6,129 bases of DNA from Pseudomonadota bacterium (GTDB taxonomy: Bacteria; Myxococcota; Polyangia; GCA-2747355; JACKDQ01). The stretch spans positions 1-6,129 of the forward strand of contig JAUVBO010000201.1 of assembly GCA_030591195.1 (NCBI GenBank), read 5' to 3'. The notes under the pieces were generated by a model, which ran no database searches, was not told where the DNA came from, and saw only the letters and a program-made list of their open reading frames with translations. Made by a program: the position numbers and the translations under genes. Shown here in pieces: positions 1 to 4,784 of the stretch; within the stretch, counting starts at the first letter, position 1; the number at the start of each line of letters is the position of its first letter.

Positions 1-921
1 AGCCGTAACGCGGTGTCCAAGCGGGTCTCCGCCCTGCGCGGCCGGGGCTGGGAGATCGAGGCCGTTCCCAAGCGGGGCTACCTGCTCGTCTCCGCGCCCG
101 ATGCGCTCGAGCCGGCGCTGGTCGAGCCGGTCCTCGACACCTGCTGGCTCGGCCAGGGCGGCAGCTACCGCTACCTGTCCGAGGTCGGCTCGACCAACGA
201 GGAGGTGTCGGCGCTGGCCAGGGAGGGGGCCCCCCACGGCACCGTGCTCGCCGCCGACACGCAGACCGCGGGGCGGGGACGGCTCGGTCGGCGTTGGCAT
301 TCGCCCGCTGGTAGCAACCTCTACGTCTCGGTGCCGCTGCGGCCCCAGCTCGCCCCGGCCAGCGCACCACCGCTGAGCCTGGCCGCTGCGGTGGCGGTCG
401 CCGATGCGATCTCGGCCGTCTCCGAGGGCGCGCTCAGCCCGGTGGTCAAGTGGCCCAACGACCTGCTGCTTGGCGGCCGAAAGGTGGCCGGGATCCTGAT
501 CGAGCTCAGCGCTGAGCTCGACCGGATCCGTCACCTGGTGCTCGGCGTCGGGCTCAACGTCAACGGGCCGGCGTCGGCCCTGCCCCGGCCCCTGCGGTCC
601 ACGGCAACCTCGCTGTCGGAGCACCTCGGTCGGTCGGTGGACCGGGTCGAGGTGCTGGTGGCGGTGCTGGCGGCGCTCGAGGCACGGATCGACGCGCTGA
701 TCGCCGACGGTCCGGACGCGATGATCAAGGACTGGTTGCGCTACGCCGACTGGCTCGGCCAGCCGATCGTGGTCCGCACGGGGCAGGGCGACGTGCGCGG
801 GGTGGCCGTCGGGCTCGATCGGAGCGGCGCGCTGGTGTTGCGCGACGAGCGTGGGCGGCCGCGAACGGTGGTCGCGGGCGACGTGTCCCTCATTCGAGGA
901 GGTCCCCGAGCGGGACGCTGA
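1..921 (+). CDS. birA: Biotin--[biotin carboxyl carrier protein] ligase / biotin operon repressor, 5'-truncated by window edge
   Basis: The enzyme activates biotin with ATP to biotinyl-AMP and transfers it to a lysine of acetyl-CoA carboxylase BCCP and related carboxylases in the cytosol. Members with an N-terminal winged helix also repress biotin genes. The frame is open from base 1. The codons before the GTG at 13, and those after it, read as the second half of a winged-helix domain (SRNAVSKRVSALR, then a wing with VPKRGYLL), like the E. coli BirA N-terminus. The GTG is therefore internal, and the true start lies upstream of the window. The catalytic domain follows: STNEE, the biotinyl-AMP loop GRGRLGRRW (271-297), KWPNDLL (448-468) and GRKVAGILIE with the conserved Lys at 481-483. 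A C-terminal SH3-like domain ends in VVAGDVSLIR. The stop codon overlaps the 3' end of the opposing deacetylase gene by 32 bp. Because the DNA-binding half is partly visible, this is very probably a bifunctional (class II) ligase. Its operator is not identifiable here. Confidence 0.94.
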   Translation, partial: SRNAVSKRVSALRGRGWEIEAVPKRGYLLVSAPDALEPALVEPVLDTCWLGQGGSYRYLSEVGSTNEEVSALAREGAPHGTVLAADTQTAGRGRLGRRWHSPAGSNLYVSVPLRPQLAPASAPPLSLAAAVAVADAISAVSEGALSPVVKWPNDLLLGGRKVAGILIELSAELDRIRHLVLGVGLNVNGPASALPRPLRSTATSLSEHLGRSVDRVEVLVAVLAALEARIDALIADGPDAMIKDWLRYADWLGQPIVVRTGQGDVRGVAVGLDRSGALVLRDERGRPRTVVAGDVSLIRGGPRAGR

Positions 922-1720
922 CCAGGCCTCTGCGCTCGAGCTCGGCGAGGAGCTGCGGCAACATCCGTGGACCGGCGGCGCCGCGGGTGTCGTGCAGCGC
1001 GACGATCTCGCCTGGGTCCAGTCGCCGGCGTGTCCGGGCGAGGCAGCGATCAGCGCGGGCGCCGGGGGCCGCGTCGAAGGCGCGCGCTGACCAGCCGATC
1101 AGCGCCAGGTCGGCCCCACGAGCGGCGGCCGTGATCCGCGGGCTGAGCACGCCGACGGGCGGTCGGAAGGCGGCGATCGGCTCGACCCCCGCGGCGCGGA
1201 TCGCGCGCCGCACCTGCTGCAGGTCGGCGACGATTCGGGCTGGCCGCCAGAAGCAGTAGTGCCATCGGTGGCGCATTGAGTGCAGGCCGATGTCGTGGCC
1301 CCCCTGATGGATCTGTCGCAGCAACACCGGGTGGCGGGCCGCGCGGTGGCCGATGACGAAGAACGTCGCCCGGTGACCGCCCGCGGCGAGCAGGCGCAGC
1401 ACCTCGGGGGTGGTCTCCGGATCGGGTCCGTCGTCGAAGGTCAGCAGCAGCCGGTCCTGCTCGGGGTTGGCGATGGCATTGATCGGGCGGGCGAGCAGGC
1501 CGGCGCGTTGCGAGAGAGCGCCTACCGCCGTCATCGCCAGCAGGGTCGCGCCAACCAGCCCCGCCCCGACACCGGCCCACGCAGCTCCGGTGGTCGCAGC
1601 GAGCCAGCCGAGCCAGCCGGTCAGCGGGCCACCGCCGAGCCAGACGGTGGCGAACAACAGCGGCCGGTGGGCCGGAGGGCGATGGGGCTTGGGCGACAGG
1701 GGCATGGGCGACAGTGGCAT
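890..1720 (-). CDS. Membrane-anchored polysaccharide deacetylase (NodB/CE4 family)
   Basis: This is a predicted metal-dependent hydrolase that removes N- or O-acetyl groups from a surface polysaccharide, peptidoglycan or glycolipid outside the cytoplasm. With the ATG at 1720 the protein has 276 residues. The N-terminus is Pro/His-rich, followed by one or two hydrophobic segments (about 21-39 and 43-67) that should anchor it. The NodB domain spans about 90-270. It has motif 1 TFDDGP (94-99, catalytic Asp and metal Asp), motif 2 HSMRH (147-151, metal His pair), motif 3 FRPPVG (185-190), a WSARAFD segment resembling motif 4, and motif 5 GEIVALHD (237-244, catalytic His). All expected active-site residues are present. 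The start is uncertain: ATG 1720, an ATG 15 bp downstream at 1705, or GTG 1774 (294 residues) are possible, and none has a clear ribosome site. The GTG would leave only 17 bp to the divergent acyl carrier gene. The substrate is unknown. Proximity to the ACP/LolA pair hints at an envelope glycolipid, but this is inference. Confidence 0.87.
   Translation of the reverse strand: MPLSPMPLSPKPHRPPAHRPLLFATVWLGGGPLTGWLGWLAATTGAAWAGVGAGLVGATLLAMTAVGALSQRAGLLARPINAIANPEQDRLLLTFDDGPDPETTPEVLRLLAAGGHRATFFVIGHRAARHPVLLRQIHQGGHDIGLHSMRHRWHYCFWRPARIVADLQQVRRAIRAAGVEPIAAFRPPVGVLSPRITAAARGADLALIGWSARAFDAAPGARADRCLARTRRRLDPGEIVALHDTRGAAGPRMLPQLLAELERRGLVSVPLGDLLE
1691..1720 (-). repeat. 15-bp tandem duplication covering the deacetylase start codon
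   Basis: Two adjacent 15-bp units (1691-1705 and 1706-1720) differ at one base. On the minus strand each begins with ATG, so the protein starts MPLSPMPLSP and has two possible initiation codons 15 bp apart. Confidence 0.85.
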
Positions 1721-1791
1721 GTTAAACCGTCGAGCAACGCGCGGCGGTCCTTTTCCGCCGGGCGAGGCACCCACTTCTCAGAGCGGAGCGC
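1721..1791. other. Short divergent intergenic region with a GC-rich hairpin
   Basis: This 71-bp gap separates the leftward deacetylase gene from the rightward acyl carrier gene and must hold any promoters for both. The only clear structure is a perfect 6-bp inverted repeat, CGGCGG at 1742-1747 and CCGCCG at 1755-1760, with a 7-nt T-rich loop. No T-run follows it, so it does not look like an intrinsic terminator. No convincing sigma-70 -35/-10 pair is visible. A GGAG at 1785-1788 lies only 3 nt before the acyl carrier ATG, which is short for a ribosome site. Confidence 0.4.
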
Positions 1792-2046
1792 ATGGACCTC
1801 AAGCAGGAGCTCAAGCAGCTGATCGTCGGCGTGTTGAAGCTGGAGGACGTCACGCCCGAGGAGATCGACGCCGGTGAGCCGCTGTTCGGCGAGGGCCTGG
1901 GGCTGGACTCGATCGACGTCTTGGAGCTGACCGTCGCGGTCGAGAAACGGTACGGGGTGTCGATCCCTGACGAGACCGTCGGGCAGCGAGCCTTCGCCTC
2001 GGTGGACGCGCTGGCGAGCTTCGTCGAGGAGCACCGACGGGGGTGA
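1792..2046 (+). CDS. Acyl carrier protein
   Basis: This is an 84-residue free-standing acyl carrier protein that would carry acyl or polyketide intermediates on a 4'-phosphopantetheine arm in the cytosol. The diagnostic motif GLGLDSIDVLEL (35-46) contains the attachment serine Ser40, in the usual place at the start of helix 2. The acidic four-helix pattern and the length match the family. The ATG at 1792 is the natural start, since the first helix MDLKQELKQLIVGVLK begins there. DSID rather than the DSLD of housekeeping AcpP, together with the gene's position away from fabD/fabG/fabF, suggests a specialised carrier. The downstream gene starts within its stop codon (GTGA overlap), so the two are probably translationally coupled. 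ACP plus LolA-like neighbours are characteristic of aryl-polyene and related membrane-lipid pathways. No ketosynthase or acyltransferase is visible here, so the pathway cannot be named. Confidence 0.93.
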   Translation: MDLKQELKQLIVGVLKLEDVTPEEIDAGEPLFGEGLGLDSIDVLELTVAVEKRYGVSIPDETVGQRAFASVDALASFVEEHRRG

Positions 2047-2693
2047 GGCCGTCACTCATCGGTCGGTCCTCGTTCGCGTTGGTCCTCGCGGCGACCGCGA
2101 TCCTCGGCCGTGGCCGAGCCGAGGCACGGCCGGGCAGCCGGGCCGCCGCCTTGCTCGAGCGGCTGGCACGCCGGGGCGCGTCCACCCGCACGCTCGAGCT
2201 GGCCTTCACCCAGCGCAAGCGACTGGCGCTGTTTGCCACCGAGGTGGTGACCCACGGCACCTGTCTCTACCAACGGCCGGGGCGAATTCGCTGGCAGACC
2301 AATGCCCCTGACGCCGGCGTGGTGCTGGTGCGTCCCGACCGGGTCGAGCTCAGGGCACCCGGCGAGAAACCTCGGCGGCTCCCACTCTCCAGCAGTCCGG
2401 TGCTAGCCGGGGCCGTGGGCGATCTCTTTTTCTGGCTGGGGGTGCGTGGATTCGAGGCGCTCGAGGGTCGCTACCGGGTCGAAGCCGGTCGAAGCTCCGC
2501 CGGCCGGGACAGCTTGCTGCTCCGGCCCAGGGGGGGAGCGCTGAAGAAACGCCTCGAGCGGATCCAGCTGCGTATCACCAGCGTGGGTGATGTCGAGCGG
2601 ATCATGTTGCGGGAACGCAACGGTGACCGAACGATCATCAGCCTGCAGCCCGTGGCCCGCAACAGACCCCTGCCCTCCCGCGCATTCCGCTGA
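2043..2693 (+). CDS. LolA-like outer-membrane lipoprotein carrier family protein
   Basis: This is a 216-residue secreted protein of the LolA superfamily, whose unclosed beta-barrel binds acyl chains in the periplasm. A Sec signal peptide is visible: Arg near the start, a hydrophobic core FALVLAATAILG (11-22) and a likely cleavage site after AEA (26-28). There is no lipobox cysteine, so it should be soluble. Family-like features are FTQRK (55-59), HGTCLYQRPGRIRW (71-84, the conserved G..Y..PGR.RW strand), a KKRLERIQLRI segment (168-178), ERNGDRTIISL (191-201), and a C-terminal N..LPSRAFR ending. The GTG start at 2043 overlaps the acyl carrier stop by 4 bp and gives a full signal peptide. It resembles the shorter LolA-like proteins of aryl-polyene-type clusters more than housekeeping LolA, and no LolB or LolCDE is nearby. 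A role in moving an acylated product of the neighbouring carrier protein is plausible but inferred. Housekeeping LolA function is the alternative. Confidence 0.83.
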   Translation: MRPSLIGRSSFALVLAATAILGRGRAEARPGSRAAALLERLARRGASTRTLELAFTQRKRLALFATEVVTHGTCLYQRPGRIRWQTNAPDAGVVLVRPDRVELRAPGEKPRRLPLSSSPVLAGAVGDLFFWLGVRGFEALEGRYRVEAGRSSAGRDSLLLRPRGGALKKRLERIQLRITSVGDVERIMLRERNGDRTIISLQPVARNRPLPSRAFR

Positions 2694-2742
2694 TGAAAAG
2701 TTTGACTGTCGGCAACCTCGAGCCAAACTAGTCAGGACACTG

Positions 2743-2754
2743 CCAACGCGTTGG
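2743..2754. promoter_or_regulatory. Perfect 12-bp palindrome upstream of the dnaG promoter
   Basis: CCAACGCGTTGG is fully self-complementary over 12 bp. Its centre lies about 70 bp upstream of the predicted transcription start, a usual place for an activator or a dimeric regulator. No known operator is recognised, so it is only a candidate binding site. Confidence 0.35.
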
Positions 2755-2770
2755 AAAATGTGGGGAAAAT
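2753..2770 (+). repeat. Direct repeat GGAAAAT with 11-bp period
   Basis: GGAAAAT occurs at 2753-2759 and again at 2764-2770, an 11-bp offset that places both copies on the same DNA face. The pair ends 14 bp before the -35 element. It could act as an A-rich UP-like element or a regulator half-site pair, or be chance. Confidence 0.4.
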
Positions 2771-2784
2771 CAAGTGCGGTTGGC

Positions 2785-2812
2785 TTGACAAATCCCGAAC
2801 CGCGGCTACCAT
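2785..2812 (+). promoter_or_regulatory. Sigma-70-type promoter for dnaG-rpoD
   Basis: A perfect -35 hexamer TTGACA (2785-2790) is followed after 16 bp by TACCAT (2807-2812), which keeps the most important T, A and T of the -10 box. It lies in the AT-richer gap and points at dnaG, with a predicted start near 2819. If the product of the downstream rpoD recognises it, the operon would be transcribed by its own sigma factor, as for housekeeping promoters in general. Confidence 0.7.
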
Positions 2813-2949
2813 ATCCGCCTTTGGAACTCTTGGGAAATATTAAGACTTTTGCACGGTCGCCGGCGAACCCGGTCACCTCGGCGCAAGAAATCCCGTCAGC
2901 GGGGGGGCGGCGCTGGCGGTGCCACCAAGTCGGGGCGACCAACTGTACC

Positions 2950-2954
2950 AAGGG
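2950..2954 (+). promoter_or_regulatory. Ribosome binding site that fixes the dnaG start
   Basis: AAGGG sits 6 nt before the GTG at 2961. The longer in-frame GTG at 2919 has no such site, and its extra 14 residues do not resemble primase, so 2961 is preferred. Confidence 0.75.
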
Positions 2955-2960
2955 CGGTTC

Positions 2961-4784
2961 GTGAGCGGGCGGATACCCGAGGACGTCATCGCAGATGTGC
3001 GCGATCGGACCGACATCGTCCAGGTCGTGGGGCAGTTCGTCCAGCTCAAGCGTGCGGGGAACAACTTCAAGGGCCTTTGCCCGTTCCACCAAGAAAAAAC
3101 CCCATCATTCAACGTGAATGCTGAGCGCCAGTTCTACCACTGCTTCGGCTGCCAGGAGAGCGGCGACGTGTTCAGCTTCGTAATGAAGACGGAGGGCCGT
3201 AGGTTCACCGAGGTTGTCGAAGATCTCGCGGCCCGCGCCGGGGTCGAGCTTCCCCGGCTAGAGTCGCCCGGCGAGGCTCGGGCGGCGGCTCAGCGGCGCA
3301 GCGAGCGCCAGCAGAGCCTCGAGCTCAACGCCAAGACGGCCGAGCTGTACCGCAAGTTGCTGGCCGCTGATTCGGGATCCGCTGCGAGGGAGTACCTGAA
3401 AAAGCGGGGCATTGGGAACGACATTACCGATACATTCCAGCTGGGCTGGGCGCCGCCCTCGGGCGATGTGGTGGGGCGTCTGGTCAAGCGCGAACGGGCG
3501 GACGAGCCCTTTGCCGAAAAGCTGGGGTTGCTCGGTCGCCGACGCAACGGTGGGTACTACGACCGCTTCTGGAATCGGCTGATCTTCCCTCTGCTTGGTG
3601 CACGAGGCGAGGTGCTGGGCTTCGGTGGGCGACGGCTCGCCAGCGATCCCAGCGGCAAGGCGCCCAAATACGTGAATACCCCCGAGACCGCGCTCTACCA
3701 CAAAGGGGAGGCGCTCTACGGGCTGCACGCGGCCGCGCCGGCCATGAGACGGGCGGGATGCGCGATCCTGGTCGAGGGGAACTTCGACGTCCTGCAACTT
3801 CATCAGTTCGGCTTCGACAACGCCCTGGCGCCGATGGGGACCGCGCTGACCGACCAGCAAGTCCGTCTGATCAGACGCTTTTGCAAGGGCGTTGTGGCGG
3901 TCTTTGACGGCGACGAGGCGGGCCGAGCAGCGGCTCAGCGATCGGTTTCGGCGATGGTCGACGGTAAGCTGGAGGGCAAGATCGCAACCCTTCCCGAAGG
4001 GGAGGATCCAGATAGCTTTTTGCTGGCCAACGGGCAGGAGGGCTTCGGGGCTCTGCTTGACCGTGCCGTGCCGGGCATCGACTATTTGATCGACGACCTC
4101 CACCGGAAGATGGAGCCCACCGTGCCCGGCCGGGCGGGGGTGCTGGAGCGCATTGCGCCGGTGGTCGCCAAGCTGGAAAGCCGTGTAGCAAAAGATCTTT
4201 ACGCGGATCGTCTCTCCATGACCTTGGACATCGCGCGTCAGACAGTGCAGCGAGCGATCGACGGGGGGCGTCGGTCGGCTGAGGCCGTCCCCCGGGGCGG
4301 GGAGCGGCCTCAAGAGGTTGGGGTGAGCCGTCCAGTGAAGCAAAAGGTGGACGCGATCGAGATCGAGCCGCTCGGAGTCCTGGTGGAACACCCCCACCTA
4401 TTTCCTAGGGCAGAGAAGACGGACTTTTCATCTCTTTTGACAAACGAGGCACTGCGCGCTACCTATTCGGCCGCAGCGGAGATGCAACGCACCACAGGTC
4501 AGGTTGAAGTTGCTCGACTTTTGCAAGCTACCTCTCCTCTTGTACGTGATGCTGTGGCGTCGATTGCACTCTCCCGGAAGTATGCGTCTGATGGCGATCC
4601 GACCCGTGCGCTGGATGATTGTCTCGCGGCGCTGCAACGGCGGCGCGTCGACCGTGAGCTCAAGGAGCTGCACGGCCGGATAGAGCAAGCCCAGTCCCGA
4701 GGGGACGCGATGGCCCTCGATCGGCTGCGTGAGAAGCTGATCGAGCTGATCGAAGAGAGGCGACAGATTCATGAAACGCGCTGA
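2961..4784 (+). CDS. dnaG: DNA primase
   Basis: The primase synthesises RNA primers for Okazaki fragments and replication start, working with the DnaB helicase at the fork. From the GTG at 2961 the protein has 607 residues and starts SGRIPEDVIADVRDRTDIV after the initiator, aligning closely with the E. coli N-terminus. The zinc-binding domain has Cys40, His43, Cys61 and Cys64 (CPFH and CFGC). The core has FWNRLIFPL, GFGGR, KYVNTPET and ALYGL. The TOPRIM fold carries VEGNFDV with catalytic Glu272 and VFDGDEAG with Asp316 and Asp318. A variable linker (about 430-470) leads to a C-terminal helicase-binding helical domain ending in a long charged helix. All catalytic residues are intact. Around 4421-4600, encoding the start of the C-terminal domain, the DNA is noticeably AT-richer than the rest of the gene. 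rpoD begins 14 bp before its stop, so the two are co-transcribed and probably translationally coupled. Confidence 0.97.
   Translation: MSGRIPEDVIADVRDRTDIVQVVGQFVQLKRAGNNFKGLCPFHQEKTPSFNVNAERQFYHCFGCQESGDVFSFVMKTEGRRFTEVVEDLAARAGVELPRLESPGEARAAAQRRSERQQSLELNAKTAELYRKLLAADSGSAAREYLKKRGIGNDITDTFQLGWAPPSGDVVGRLVKRERADEPFAEKLGLLGRRRNGGYYDRFWNRLIFPLLGARGEVLGFGGRRLASDPSGKAPKYVNTPETALYHKGEALYGLHAAAPAMRRAGCAILVEGNFDVLQLHQFGFDNALAPMGTALTDQQVRLIRRFCKGVVAVFDGDEAGRAAAQRSVSAMVDGKLEGKIATLPEGEDPDSFLLANGQEGFGALLDRAVPGIDYLIDDLHRKMEPTVPGRAGVLERIAPVVAKLESRVAKDLYADRLSMTLDIARQTVQRAIDGGRRSAEAVPRGGERPQEVGVSRPVKQKVDAIEIEPLGVLVEHPHLFPRAEKTDFSSLLTNEALRATYSAAAEMQRTTGQVEVARLLQATSPLVRDAVASIALSRKYASDGDPTRALDDCLAALQRRRVDRELKELHGRIEQAQSRGDAMALDRLREKLIELIEERRQIHETR
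4437..4465 (+). promoter_or_regulatory. Possible internal promoter for rpoD inside dnaG (weak)
   Basis: A perfect TTGACA (4437-4442) is followed after 17 bp by TACCTA (4460-4465), a poor -10 box. It lies in the AT-richer part of dnaG, about 330 bp before rpoD. E. coli has internal rpoD promoters within dnaG, which makes the location sensible. The weak -10 keeps confidence low. Confidence 0.22.
4755..4760 (+). promoter_or_regulatory. Ribosome binding site of rpoD, inside dnaG
   Basis: GAGAGG lies 10 nt before the rpoD ATG at 4771 and within the last codons of dnaG. It supports the ATG at 4771, and hence the presence of the whole basic N-terminal tail in the protein. Confidence 0.55.

Larger units (their letters stand above)
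2694..2960. other. Intergenic region and long leader upstream of dnaG
   Basis: This 267-bp non-coding gap is clearly more AT-rich than its flanks in its first two thirds. It holds the main promoter (2785-2812), a 12-bp palindrome (2743-2754) and phased GGAAAAT repeats (2753-2770). An imperfect AGTTTG/CAAACT inverted repeat (2699-2704 and 2724-2729), with a long 19-nt spacer and no T-run, sits just after the LolA-like gene; I do not call it a terminator. If transcription starts near 2819 the dnaG leader is about 140 nt. It contains a 10-bp palindrome TCGCCGGCGA (2857-2866) and a run of seven G (2901-2907), but no recognisable riboswitch or ribosomal-protein gene. Confidence 0.7.

Noticed and set aside
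13..15. GTG as the start of birA
   Set aside because: The frame is open upstream, and the residues on both sides form the conserved winged-helix segment, so the gene begins before the window.
1742..1760. GC-rich hairpin as an intrinsic terminator or attenuator
   Set aside because: The stem is only 6 bp with no T-run on either strand after it, and it lies upstream of both divergent genes rather than after one.
2699..2729. AGTTTG/CAAACT inverted repeat after the LolA-like gene as a terminator
   Set aside because: The stem is short and AT-rich with a 19-nt loop and no poly-T tail.
2919..2960. Longer dnaG start at GTG 2919
   Set aside because: The extra 14 residues do not match primase N-termini and no ribosome site precedes it. 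The GTG at 2961 has AAGGG at good spacing and yields the conserved SGRIP start.
2849..3124. Arg-rich frame from a TTG start (HGRRRTRSPRRKKSRQRG...), considered as a possible S21 or small basic protein
   Set aside because: It runs through the dnaG N-terminus in another frame, lacks the S21 motif pattern and has no ribosome site. The basic look comes from GC-rich codons.
3258..4397. Minus-strand open frame of 379 residues inside dnaG
   Set aside because: It lies wholly antisense to conserved primase domains and has no recognisable domain; it is a GC-rich shadow frame.
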